Assembly: GCA_035281745.1 (NCBI GenBank)
Contig: DATEDI010000021.1
Span: 158,394-222,393, forward strand
Source: 66-474 sp035281745
GTDB lineage: Bacteria > Pseudomonadota > Gammaproteobacteria > Xanthomonadales > Rhodanobacteraceae
Reading direction: 5' to 3'
Length of the DNA stretch: 64,000 bases
Shown here in pieces: positions 17,312 to 26,553 of the stretch. The notes beneath the pieces were generated by a model that did not search any database, had not been told where the DNA came from, and saw nothing but the letters and a program-made list of their open reading frames with translations. Every line of letters begins with the position of its first letter. Position 1 is the stretch's first letter. The translations under genes were made by a program, and so were the position numbers.

Positions 17312-20293
17312 TCAGAACTTGACTGTCAAGCGACCCCAATAGTAGCGGCCGATCGTGTCGAAATCGTTCGGATCGGTGTTGGCGTTCTGGCTGCGGGCCG
17401 CGGAAATGAACGGCGGCGCCTTGTCGAACACGTTGTCGACGCCGATTTCAACCCGCGTATTGATTGGCTCGATGTTGTAGCCCACCGACACGTTGTTGTA
17501 AACGCTGGCGCCGTAGTGCTGCACGTACGGTTCCGCGAAACCCGCGATGTAGCTGTAGTCCTCGGCGCGGTTCTCGGTACCCATCTGCCACGGACCGATG
17601 TACTGCATGCGCCATGAGGCATCCCACGGACCCAGCTGCCAGTTCAACACGCCCTGACCACGCACACGCGGGAAGAAGCACATGGCACCGGCCGCGAACG
17701 GGCAGGATGCCGCCATGCCGGAGCCGACGCCGCCCATCTGGCCGACGGCATGATAGGTGATGTTGGAAGCCAAGCCCGGCGCGGTCTGGATATCGTACTT
17801 GCTCATGTACGTACCCTGCACCGCGATCGAGAACTGACCGAACGAGAACTGCGGCAACTTGTAGGTAGCCGACACGTCCACGCCGCTGGCATCGAGCCGA
17901 CCCAGGTTGCCAGTAGGCTGCAGGATTTGTGCGATCTGCCCCGGCTGGCTGGAGGTGGAGGGGAAGCGGGTGATCAGCGGGCAGAACTTCTGGATGCCGC
18001 CGAAGCACAGGTTCAGACTCGTCTGCGCGCCGATACTGGTGATCACGTTGTTGAGGTAAATCCGCCACAAGTCGGCGCTCAACGACAGGCCGGGTACGAA
18101 ATGCGGCGAATACACGGCGCCGAAGTCGAACGACTTGCCGTCTTCCGGCCCAAGTGGGAAGTTGGCGTAGGCAGAACCCGAGTTGATGGCCTTGATCTGC
18201 TGACCGAGCGCCACGTCCTGATCAATGAATGGACCGGTTGCCGGAACTCCCACGCAGGCCGGATTGCCGGCATTCGGGTTTGCGCCCGTACCCGCATAAT
18301 CGCAGGGATCGGCGGACAGCGACGGGGCACTGCTGCCCGGTGCGCCGAACACGTCACCGATGGTCGGTGCGCGGAATACCGTGGACACCGTGCCGCGCAA
18401 CATCAGGTCATCGATCGGGCGATACTCCACGCCCACCTTCCAGTTGTTGGTGCTGCCGAAGGTGCTGTACTTGGAATAACGATCGCCCAAGGTCACATTG
18501 AGCGCGCGAGCGAACGGCAGATCCTTCAGGACCGGAACGTACAACTCGGCATAAGCTTCCTTGACGGTGTAGCCACCCTGCAGCGGTGACGAGCACTGGC
18601 TGCCCAAGGTGCAGGTACCGGTCGCGGGATCGAGGATCAAAACCGGGTCGACGAAGGAATGCGTGTATTCCTTGCGGTAGTCGATGCCCGCGGCCAACTG
18701 CATGGTGCCGCCCGGAAGGTCGAACAAGCCGCCGCTGATGTCGGCGTGCATGGTGCGCTCGATGGCGTACGAGTTGTTGATGCCGGGTGATGCCACGCTG
18801 GCCAGGATCGCCTGCGACTGCGGGGTGAACAGGTTGAACGGGTCGAACGGCGTGCAGCCGTTGATGGCCGTGGTGGCGTCGCCGGCCGTACCCACGCAGG
18901 TGGGCACCCCGTTGACCATCATGGACGGCCCCATCATCTGGTTCAACTTGTCGACATTCGGCAAGCCGAGCAGGATGTTGACCGTGGAAATGTGGCCATA
19001 GTTGTAGCCCACGTCCCACGTCCAGTTGCGGTCCATGATGTTCGCGTTGCCGCGCACCCCGAAGATGAGCTGGTCGGTGGTGTTGTTGTTGCGGGCAGCA
19101 CGGTTGCCGGCCGGGACCAAACGGGCACGGTAGTCGTAACCGGTGGTCTGGTTGAAGTTGACACCGAACGGGTTGTACATGTTGTCGGCGGAAATCTTCG
19201 CGCCGTACACGGAACCAAGCAGCGCTGGCGCCAACTGGAAGCCGGAACTGGTCTTGTTGTGATACACCGTCATGTATGCGTCGACATTGTCGGTCAGATG
19301 GTACACACCCTTGAAGAACGCATTGGTGCGCTCATTGGGCGTCATCAGGTAGTTGACCGATGCGTAGTTGTACTTGTCCTTGGTGCTGTCGAAGCAGTGA
19401 TAGTCGGCCAAGGTCGGATCAGTGCTGCTGTCCGGAATATTACCGGTGCCGTTCAATGCGACGTGCGAACAACCGGCAAACGCGCCGGTCTGCAGGGCTG
19501 TCGGCAACGCAATACGGGTGCGCGGCGGGAAGCTCGAACCACCCACGTACCCGTACGGCGGGGTGTTGGTGCTGCCGGTAATGGTGATCGAATTTTCGGA
19601 GAACTTGCGGGCCGACTGCAGGATGGAGTCGAACTTGTTGTAATCGACGCCGGCCAGGATGCTGCCCTTGTCGGACGTCTGCCCGAACACGAAGCTGGCG
19701 CCCTTGCGTGCGCCATCGTCATGATCGGAGATGCCGTAATTGAGCTGGAACTGGGCACCCTGGTAATTGGACTTCAGGATGATGTTGATGACGCCGCCGA
19801 TCGCGTCCGAGCCATACACCGAGGACGCGCCGTCGGTCAGGACTTCGATGCGCTCCACGGCAGCCGCCGGAATCGAGTTCAAGTCCTTGTTGATGATGCG
19901 TTGACCGTCGACCAGGACCAGGGTGCGGCTGGCACCGAGGCCACGCAGGCCGACCAAGGTCGAACCGCTGCCACCGCCGTTGTTGACGCGCGGGTTTTGG
20001 ACACCACCGGTGATCACCGGCAGATCCTGCACGACATCGCCCAGCGTCAGTTTGCCGGTCTGCTGGATCTGTTGTGCGGTAACGGCCACCACGGGGTTGG
20101 ACGTTTCCAAATCCACGCGGCGAATGTGCGAACCCGTGACCACGATGGTCTGAAGGGTTTGCGGTTGGTTCTGGTCGTTCTGCGTGGTGGCGTTCTGCGC
20201 GAAGGCAGTTCCGGCAACCCCCACGGCAGCGACGGCACCCATCGAAAGGGCCGTTTGCACGGCCTTGGACAGCTCACTGCGGTCGAGTCTCAT
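17312..20293 (-). CDS. TonB-dependent outer-membrane receptor
   Basis: The 993-residue protein is a TonB-gated transporter of the outer membrane. It starts at ATG 20293 behind GGAGAG. It has an N-terminal signal region ending near VGVAGTAFAQ, and then a TonB-box-like TIVVTGSHIRR. A plug domain follows (about 55-190, including LRGLGASRTLVLVDGQRI and ERIEVLTDGASSVYGSDAIGGVINIIL). A large 22-strand-type barrel follows, ending in a C-terminal aromatic (LTVKF). The upstream reading frame to 20536 is discarded because the signal sequence begins at 20293. The family is common in Xanthomonadales. Its ligand is not evident; the sulfotransferases and oxygenases around it suggest a modified peptide or metabolite, or that the receptor is itself a substrate. 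Confidence 0.9.
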   Translation of the reverse strand: MRLDRSELSKAVQTALSMGAVAAVGVAGTAFAQNATTQNDQNQPQTLQTIVVTGSHIRRVDLETSNPVVAVTAQQIQQTGKLTLGDVVQDLPVITGGVQNPRVNNGGGSGSTLVGLRGLGASRTLVLVDGQRIINKDLNSIPAAAVERIEVLTDGASSVYGSDAIGGVINIILKSNYQGAQFQLNYGISDHDDGARKGASFVFGQTSDKGSILAGVDYNKFDSILQSARKFSENSITITGSTNTPPYGYVGGSSFPPRTRIALPTALQTGAFAGCSHVALNGTGNIPDSSTDPTLADYHCFDSTKDKYNYASVNYLMTPNERTNAFFKGVYHLTDNVDAYMTVYHNKTSSGFQLAPALLGSVYGAKISADNMYNPFGVNFNQTTGYDYRARLVPAGNRAARNNNTTDQLIFGVRGNANIMDRNWTWDVGYNYGHISTVNILLGLPNVDKLNQMMGPSMMVNGVPTCVGTAGDATTAINGCTPFDPFNLFTPQSQAILASVASPGINNSYAIERTMHADISGGLFDLPGGTMQLAAGIDYRKEYTHSFVDPVLILDPATGTCTLGSQCSSPLQGGYTVKEAYAELYVPVLKDLPFARALNVTLGDRYSKYSTFGSTNNWKVGVEYRPIDDLMLRGTVSTVFRAPTIGDVFGAPGSSAPSLSADPCDYAGTGANPNAGNPACVGVPATGPFIDQDVALGQQIKAINSGSAYANFPLGPEDGKSFDFGAVYSPHFVPGLSLSADLWRIYLNNVITSIGAQTSLNLCFGGIQKFCPLITRFPSTSSQPGQIAQILQPTGNLGRLDASGVDVSATYKLPQFSFGQFSIAVQGTYMSKYDIQTAPGLASNITYHAVGQMGGVGSGMAASCPFAAGAMCFFPRVRGQGVLNWQLGPWDASWRMQYIGPWQMGTENRAEDYSYIAGFAEPYVQHYGASVYNNVSVGYNIEPINTRVEIGVDNVFDKAPPFISAARSQNANTDPNDFDTIGRYYWGRLTVKF

Positions 20294-20613
20294 TGCACTC
20301 TCCAAACGTTTGTAGATGTGTGAAACAGTTTCGGGAAAGGTCCCCGTCAGGAACGCCGACGAGGCCTCACTGGAACCCTCGGCTGGCCGCATGCTAACAA
20401 CTTTGTAACCCGTTTGGAATCCCCACCTCACACGGGCAAGCCGCAGCATGCGCCCCTGGTCGTGATCCCGGACTGGAAGTTTTCGCCCGGGCAACCCTGA
20501 AAATCTGCCCTCCTCGGTCCGTCGGCACCCTCGCATCGGGAGACGCTGACATGCCGATCCTACCCCATTTCGTAAAAACAGTGTTAATACTCGTCTCGAC
20601 GCTCAGTTGGCAT
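20294..20613. other. 320-base region between the TPR-2OG gene and the TonB receptor gene
   Basis: No gene is supported here. It must hold the 5' leader and probably the promoter of the receptor, because the leader is unusually long for this cluster. AT-rich patches occur on the minus strand near 20400-20390 (ttacaaagttgttagc) and near 20590-20570. I could not assign -35 and -10 boxes with confidence, and no riboswitch pattern was recognised. Confidence 0.4.
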
Positions 20614-22248
20614 TCAGGGCAGTGGCTCCACGTCGAACGCAATGGTCAGGCGACGGTCTTCGGGCGTGCCGGAGAAAGGCACCGTGCCGTGCCACATGTA
20701 TGACGGGAACAGGACGAGCAGCCCTAGGCTCGGCTTCACGAAATATTCCGGTTCAAGGAGCGGGTTCGTCGGAAAGGCCGGCTCACCGAATTTCAGCCAC
20801 CCTTCTCCACCGCGGTCGACGGCATGCGGCAGATGCAGGTAACAGGCGGACGAGATCCAGCCCTCCGGGTGATAGTGGCTGACGTGAAACCCATGGGGAC
20901 GCAGCCGCACCGACCACATGCCACTGATGCCGTATCGGCCTGTATTGCGATTGCGCATTGGATCATCGCCGACGCCGACGGCCTGCATGTAGCGTCGGAT
21001 CGGGCCGTCGATGGCTTGCGGCAATGCGCGAATCGACGCAGACGGCGAATTTTGCGGCGCGAGATGTATCTGGCTTCCCTCGCGCAAGGAGTTTCCGATC
21101 GGGTGCGCGCGCAAGGTCTGCGCGCGCTCCAGGTCCGCAACCAGTTCGGCAAGATACGCCTCGAGGCCGCTCCAGCCGGCCGGCACATCGATCGGCTCGG
21201 CACGGACGAGATGCTGGTAATCCAGCAACTCGCGGTAGCGCGGATCACCCAGCATGCGCAGCGCATCGGCCTTCATTGCCAGTGCCCGGCCGTCGGTGGG
21301 ATCGGCCTTGTGGAGCGCCTCCGCGATCTCCAGGGCCTCTTGGGCATGGCCCGTGGCCAATGATGCGTTGCCTACGGCGACTTGCGTGGCGCGATCGTGT
21401 GGAGCGATCGCGTGCAGCCGCTTTGCGTAATCCAGCGCGCGAGTTCCGTCCAAATCGAGCGCGATCGTGGCCGCTGCCGTCAGCAGGGCCGGCGCCGATG
21501 GCGCCAACTGGAGCCCGATGTCGATCGCGGCGAGCGCTTCGCGCGGCAGCCTTGCGGATGTCAGCAATCGAGCCTTGGTGATGCGAAGGCCCTGCGAATC
21601 GGCGTGGACATGCAAGACTTTGTCGATTTCGCGACTCGCTTCGTGCACGTCCCCGGTGCGCATCCACACGAGTTCCATCAGATTCCCGTGCGCTATCTGA
21701 TGCTCCGGCCGAGCCTGTACCACTTTCCTGAACTGGGTTTCGGCTTCGTCGAAGCGGGCCTGTTCGAGCAACGCGCGCCCGAGGACGAACGCCACATCGG
21801 CGTCCTCCCTGCCGCGGGCGATACTTCGTATGACGGCTTCGGCCTCAATTGCCTTGCCGTTGTCTGAAAGCACCGCCGCGAGCCTCAATGTTGCATCGCG
21901 ATTGCCGGGGTCCTTGGCGAGCCAGCGCCGCAAAACGGCCTCGGCGTCATCCTTCCGGCCCACCGCCATCAGCGCGTACCCGTAAAGCATCAGCAGCGTG
22001 CCGTCGGCATGCGCGGATTCGGCAAGTGGCGCAAGCGTGTCCAGGGCGAGACGGACTTGCCCCAACGTCAACCACGTCCGCGCCAAGGTCGAAAGGCGCG
22101 CCACCGCTCGTCTCACCGCCGGGCTTGCTGGCGCAAGGTCCATTGCGCGTCGCAGTGCCGCGGCCGCTTCCGGATGCTGACCTGCCTGCAACAGGTCGGC
22201 TGCCTTCTGCAGGATTTCAGGTGGATTGGTGAGCGGGGACGAATTCAC
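20614..22248 (-). CDS. TPR protein with C-terminal 2OG-Fe(II) oxygenase domain
   Basis: The 544-residue protein joins TPR-like helices (about 5-370) to a C-terminal domain resembling the putative 2OG-Fe(II) oxygenase family often fused to TPRs. The oxygenase portion (about 430-544) includes HGFHVSHYHPEGWISSACYLHLP, with candidate iron ligands in SHYH. A distal His lies in PSYMWHGTVPF (about 519), and Arg in RRLTIAFDV binds 2-oxoglutarate. It shares the TPR-plus-modifying-domain layout with the neighbouring sulfotransferases, so the TPRs may recognise a common partner. The start is GTG at 22248. It is the first gene of the minus-strand run leading through the TonB receptor. Confidence 0.8.
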   Translation of the reverse strand: MNSSPLTNPPEILQKAADLLQAGQHPEAAAALRRAMDLAPASPAVRRAVARLSTLARTWLTLGQVRLALDTLAPLAESAHADGTLLMLYGYALMAVGRKDDAEAVLRRWLAKDPGNRDATLRLAAVLSDNGKAIEAEAVIRSIARGREDADVAFVLGRALLEQARFDEAETQFRKVVQARPEHQIAHGNLMELVWMRTGDVHEASREIDKVLHVHADSQGLRITKARLLTSARLPREALAAIDIGLQLAPSAPALLTAAATIALDLDGTRALDYAKRLHAIAPHDRATQVAVGNASLATGHAQEALEIAEALHKADPTDGRALAMKADALRMLGDPRYRELLDYQHLVRAEPIDVPAGWSGLEAYLAELVADLERAQTLRAHPIGNSLREGSQIHLAPQNSPSASIRALPQAIDGPIRRYMQAVGVGDDPMRNRNTGRYGISGMWSVRLRPHGFHVSHYHPEGWISSACYLHLPHAVDRGGEGWLKFGEPAFPTNPLLEPEYFVKPSLGLLVLFPSYMWHGTVPFSGTPEDRRLTIAFDVEPLP

Positions 22249-22347
22249 GCGTGTGCAGCCTGCCTGATCGGCGTGGAACGCTCAACTCGCTGGTCGTTTA
22301 GGGCAACCGGGAAGCGGGGCTGCCCACATCTGGCGCGGCCGCAACGA

Positions 22348-22376
22348 GTCCCTACAGATCGAGGTCCCTACAGATC
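22348..22376. repeat. Tandem duplication covering a stop codon
   Basis: The 13-base unit gtccctacagatc occurs at 22348-22360 and 22364-22376, a 16-base period. The second copy contains the stop codon of the exported protein gene on the minus strand. It looks like a recent slippage duplication. Confidence 0.85.
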
Positions 22377-23369
22377 CTGATGGTATTGCACGTAAGGCAC
22401 GCGGCCCTGATCGGGGGCGGCGGCGCCGGGGCCGAACAGCAGTGGCGAGCGACCGGAACTCCACACGTTCTGCGCGCCGAAATTCAATTCCCCGCGCCAC
22501 GGCAGGCGCACGCTGATGCCAAGATCGATGCCGCTCCAGCGCTGGTTCTGGTCCAGCGCGGCGCCGGGCAGATTGGGTTCCAGGACATGGCCGACGATGG
22601 ACCCGCGCACCGCGCCATGACGAATGCCGAGGCTGAGCGTGGTCTGGTCGACCGTGTCGTCGGCGGCCAGGCCCGATCCGGGGAGGAATCTCACGTGACC
22701 GACACTGGCGCCGAGATCCAGGCTGGTGTTCGGCGCCACATCGAGCTGGCCTTTCGCGCTGATGCTGGTGGCCGTGCTATTGCGGAACCACAACGGTGCC
22801 GCGACCTCCGCGCCGCCCTCGGCTGGCAGCACCCGCGGCAGAGCCGCACGACGATCCAGCGCAGGCGAAGTCGCGGACGCGCTGTGCGATTGCCCCACGG
22901 AAACATCGAATTTGCCGCCGGGACCGGCAAACCCGGCTCCCACCTCGCCGCGTTGCACGCCATCGGTCAGCGGACTGACGCACACGGGACTCAACGGCGC
23001 ACTGGACAGCGTTGCCGCGCACACCGGCGCCAGTGGCGCCCAGCGGATTTCACGGACATTGGCGTGGGCCGTGATGCCCGGCTTGGTGGAGAGATGTACC
23101 CCTGCGCCGGCGGAATGGGATTGGCCGTCCAGCGGCGTCGCGGTGGGTATGGTGGGTGCAGCGTGGCCGCCGGCCGTCACCGAAAGCGTGTTGCCGTCAC
23201 GCTGCCAGACCGGCGCCGTCGCGGTGTCCTTCGCCACGGTGTTCTTCTTGGCGTGCGCAGGCTGTTGCACCGCCGGAATCACCGGCATGGTCGTCGTCTG
23301 GCCGAACGCCCACACCGGCAGGGCCATGCCCAAGCCGGCAAGCATTACGTTGGCCAAGCATCGACGCAT
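22368..23369 (-). CDS. Exported protein of unknown function
   Basis: I do not recognise this 333-residue protein. It has a clear signal peptide (MRRCLANVMLAGLGMALPVWAFG). A low-complexity Ala/Thr/Pro segment follows at about 25-75, and then alternating polar and hydrophobic stretches rich in Gly, Ser and Val. These include ISAKGQLDVAPNTSLDLGASVGHVRF and WSGIDLGISVRLPWRGELNFGAQNVW, which look like amphipathic beta strands. A small outer-membrane or periplasmic beta protein is the best reading. Two Cys pairs (PVCAATLSSAPLSPVC) could form a disulfide. The start is ATG at 23369. The gene may lie upstream in the same transcript as the TPR-2OG gene, 119 bases away. Confidence 0.65.
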   Translation of the reverse strand: MRRCLANVMLAGLGMALPVWAFGQTTTMPVIPAVQQPAHAKKNTVAKDTATAPVWQRDGNTLSVTAGGHAAPTIPTATPLDGQSHSAGAGVHLSTKPGITAHANVREIRWAPLAPVCAATLSSAPLSPVCVSPLTDGVQRGEVGAGFAGPGGKFDVSVGQSHSASATSPALDRRAALPRVLPAEGGAEVAAPLWFRNSTATSISAKGQLDVAPNTSLDLGASVGHVRFLPGSGLAADDTVDQTTLSLGIRHGAVRGSIVGHVLEPNLPGAALDQNQRWSGIDLGISVRLPWRGELNFGAQNVWSSGRSPLLFGPGAAAPDQGRVPYVQYHQDL

Positions 23370-23648
23370 CTGAAAGGTCCGGATCAGTGAATGCCCAAGG
23401 CGTCACCCGGCACGGCCAAACCGTACCGACTTTGGGTGTGATTGTACGCCACCAAATTACATTTTGCTAACAATTGCTGGACTGGTCGGTGCGGCATTCC
23501 TTGCCTTCAATGCGAGCGTGGCCGCGGCACCATTTTCGCCGTTTGCGGCCGCGGAATCCGTTACGGGACGAGCATTTCTGATCTCGCACACGCGCTTCCC
23601 CGTGCGACTGACGTTACACTCACACCAATGCAGGGGGTTGGACCATTC

Positions 23649-26546
23649 ATGGCAGGCAACGTTCACCATCTGGCCACTCCGGCTAGTCCGTCGCCCGTCG
23701 CGGCTGCCTCGTTGCGGGCCAGCGGGGCGCTCTGGACGGCGGGAAGCCTGGACCAGGTGGTTGCGGCCGCGCGCGCTTTGCTCGCCGATCTTGTACCGGG
23801 CGCGGCCGTACAGCGCTGCGCTGGCAGCGACGGTGATGGACTCGGGGCAGCGCCCGATCATCGGGTGCAGGTGCCGCTTTCCGATCACGAAACACTGGTC
23901 CTGACCGCCAACGGCTCCCCGGAGGCCGGCGCCGTACTGCAAGCCGCAGCCGACCTGATCGGCGCGCGGGTCGGCGCACTCGGCCGACAGACCGCGATGG
24001 CGGAATCGGTCGAACAACTCGGCCGTGCCGAGAAGTTGCAGCGCGCACTGTACGCCATCGCCGATCAGGCCAGCGCGGCCGGTACCGACATCACAACGAT
24101 GTTCGGGGCGCTGCACCAGATCGTCGGCACCTTGATGTACGCGCAGAATTTCTTCGTGACGTTGTACGACGCTTCCCGCGACAGCGTGCGATTCCCCTAC
24201 TACGCGGACGTGGCGGATCCGACCATTCCGGACCCGCACAACGACATGTCGATGGGAGAGATCGAACGCGGACCCACCTGGTACGTGATCCGCGACGGCA
24301 AGCCGCTGATGGGCTCGCTGGAAACACTGAAGCTTCAGGTGAGCGGACCGTTCCACAGTTCCGGTACCGATTGCGTGGACTGGCTCGGAGTGCCGTTGCT
24401 GCGCGGAAGCGAAGTGGTCGGCTGCGTGGTCGTGCAGAGCTACGACGACGCACACCACTACGACGAGCAGGACAAGGCCCTGCTGATCTACGTGGCGCAG
24501 CACATCCAGACCGCGCTGGAACGCCGCCTCGCGCACGCCGAACTGGAACACCGCGTGGGCGAACGTACCGAAGCGCTGCGCGACGCCAACCGCGTGCTGC
24601 AGCAACAGGTGCTGGAACGCCAGCGCGGCGAGCGCTTGCAGGCCGCACTGTTCCGGATCGCGGAACTGGCCACCACCACCGACAGTATCGACAACTTCTA
24701 TGCCGCGGTGCATCGCGTGGTCGGCGGTCTGCTGTACGCGCGCAATTTCTATATCGCGCTGCTGTCCGAGGACAGCGCCGAACTCACCTTTCCCTACTCG
24801 GTGGACGAACGCGACCAGAGACGCCTGCCGCGCAAACTCGCGAACGGCCTGACCGAATACGTGCTGCGGCACAGCACCGCGCTGCTCGCGAACGCCCCCG
24901 AAATCGAACGCTTGCGCATCAGTGGGGAAGTGGCGCAACACGGCACCGATTCGGTGTGCTGGCTGGGCGTGCCGCTGGTGTGCGCCGAACACACCGTGGG
25001 CGTGCTGGTGGTGCAAAGTTACACGCCGGAACACCACTACAGCCTGCGTGACCAGGAACTGCTCACGTTCGTGTCCTACCACATCGCGAACGCGCTGGAA
25101 CGCGTGCGCGCCGCCGAAACGCTGCGGCGCGCCTATTCCAACCTCGAACACCGTGTCGGCGAACGCACGCGCGCGCTGGCGCTGGCCAATCGCGATCTGC
25201 GCGCGCAGATCGCCGAGCGCGAACGCATCGAGGCGCGCCTGAAATACGAAACCCTGCACGACTCGCTGACCGGTCTGCCCAACCGCAGCCTGCTGATGCA
25301 GCGGCTGGAGCACGCGCTGGAACGTTTCCATTCCGAGCCGGGCAAGGGTTTCGCGGTGCTGTTCATGGACCTCGACCGATTCAAGGTCATCAACGATTCG
25401 GTCGGGCATCTGATCGGCGACGACCTGCTGTTCCAGGCCGGCGGCCGCATCCGCGCCTGCCTCAAATCCGAAGACGTGGTGGCGCGCCTCGGCGGCGATG
25501 AATTCGGCGTGCTGCTGGAAGGGATCATCGACGCGGACAAGGCCTGCCGCATCGCCAAGCGGATCATCGATGATTTGAACGCGCCGTTCCGCCTCGCGGC
25601 GAAAGAGCTGTTCACGTCAACCTCGATCGGTATCGCGCTGGCAGCCGAGCATTACAAGCATCCCGAGGAGCTGCTGCGCGACGCGGATTCGGCGATGTAT
25701 CGCGCCAAGGCCGATGGCCGCCATCGCTATGCCGTGTTCGACGAAGGTCTGCGCCGCGAAGCGGTCTCGCTGCTGGAAGTGGAAAACGATTTGCGCCGCG
25801 GCCTCACGCGCGATGAGTTCGTGGCTTACTACCAGCCAGTGGTGAATCTCGCGGACGGCAGCGTCGCGGGTTACGAAGCGTTGATGCGCTGGCGTCATCC
25901 GCAGCGTGGCCTGTTGCTGCCCGGCGAATTCCTGAGTGTCGCCGAAGACACGGGCGCTTCGGAAACCATGGACTGGCAGATCTTCGAGCAAGTGTGCCGC
26001 GGCGCCGCGTCCCTCATCGGAGGCCGCGATCTTTTCGTGGGCATCAACCTGTCGGCCCGCCATTTCCGCAACCCCGATCTCGATCGCCGCCTGCTGCGGT
26101 TGCTGGCCGACCACGACATGTCGCCCTCCAACCTGCGGGTCGAGGTCACCGAACGCGCGATGCTGGAGAATCCGCCCGAAGCCAAGCGCATACTGCAGAC
26201 ACTGCGCGGCGCCGGTATCGGGATCGCGCTGGACGATTTCGGCACCGGCTATTCATCGCTGTCCTACCTGCATCAGTACCCGGTGCAGGCGCTGAAGATC
26301 GACCGTTCGTTCATCACCAGCCTGACCGCGGAAGGCGAAGGCAGCAGCGACGCGGTGATCCGCACCATCATCGCGATGTCGCGCCTGCTGTCGATGCAGG
26401 TGATCGCCGAGGGCGTGGAAACGGTGGAGCAGCGCGACCTGCTGCTGAAAATGGGCTGTCGCTACGCGCAGGGCTTTCTGTACGCGCCGGCGCAACCCCT
26501 GGAAGTCTGGGCCGGCAGCACGGTGCCCCCTCCTTTGACGGAATGA
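23649..26546 (+). CDS. GAF-GAF-GGDEF-EAL cyclic-di-GMP protein, copy A
   Basis: The 965-residue cytosolic protein has two GAF-like sensor domains (about 125-295 and 330-490), each preceded by a coiled segment (SVEQLGRAEKLQRALYAIAD and RLQAALFRIAELA). A GGDEF domain (about 535-690) and an EAL domain (about 705-955) follow. The cyclase loop GGDEF is intact near 615. The residues upstream of it read KSED instead of RxxD, so the inhibitory site is probably lost. The EAL signature YEALMRW, NLSARHF, DDFGTGYSS and EGVET are all present, so phosphodiesterase activity is likely too. The start at 23649 is chosen because it gives MAGNVHHL, matching MAANVHLL of copy B. mtgA begins seven bases after its stop. 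Confidence 0.88.
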   Translation: MAGNVHHLATPASPSPVAAASLRASGALWTAGSLDQVVAAARALLADLVPGAAVQRCAGSDGDGLGAAPDHRVQVPLSDHETLVLTANGSPEAGAVLQAAADLIGARVGALGRQTAMAESVEQLGRAEKLQRALYAIADQASAAGTDITTMFGALHQIVGTLMYAQNFFVTLYDASRDSVRFPYYADVADPTIPDPHNDMSMGEIERGPTWYVIRDGKPLMGSLETLKLQVSGPFHSSGTDCVDWLGVPLLRGSEVVGCVVVQSYDDAHHYDEQDKALLIYVAQHIQTALERRLAHAELEHRVGERTEALRDANRVLQQQVLERQRGERLQAALFRIAELATTTDSIDNFYAAVHRVVGGLLYARNFYIALLSEDSAELTFPYSVDERDQRRLPRKLANGLTEYVLRHSTALLANAPEIERLRISGEVAQHGTDSVCWLGVPLVCAEHTVGVLVVQSYTPEHHYSLRDQELLTFVSYHIANALERVRAAETLRRAYSNLEHRVGERTRALALANRDLRAQIAERERIEARLKYETLHDSLTGLPNRSLLMQRLEHALERFHSEPGKGFAVLFMDLDRFKVINDSVGHLIGDDLLFQAGGRIRACLKSEDVVARLGGDEFGVLLEGIIDADKACRIAKRIIDDLNAPFRLAAKELFTSTSIGIALAAEHYKHPEELLRDADSAMYRAKADGRHRYAVFDEGLRREAVSLLEVENDLRRGLTRDEFVAYYQPVVNLADGSVAGYEALMRWRHPQRGLLLPGEFLSVAEDTGASETMDWQIFEQVCRGAASLIGGRDLFVGINLSARHFRNPDLDRRLLRLLADHDMSPSNLRVEVTERAMLENPPEAKRILQTLRGAGIGIALDDFGTGYSSLSYLHQYPVQALKIDRSFITSLTAEGEGSSDAVIRTIIAMSRLLSMQVIAEGVETVEQRDLLLKMGCRYAQGFLYAPAQPLEVWAGSTVPPPLTE

Positions 26547-26553
26547 CGCCGGC

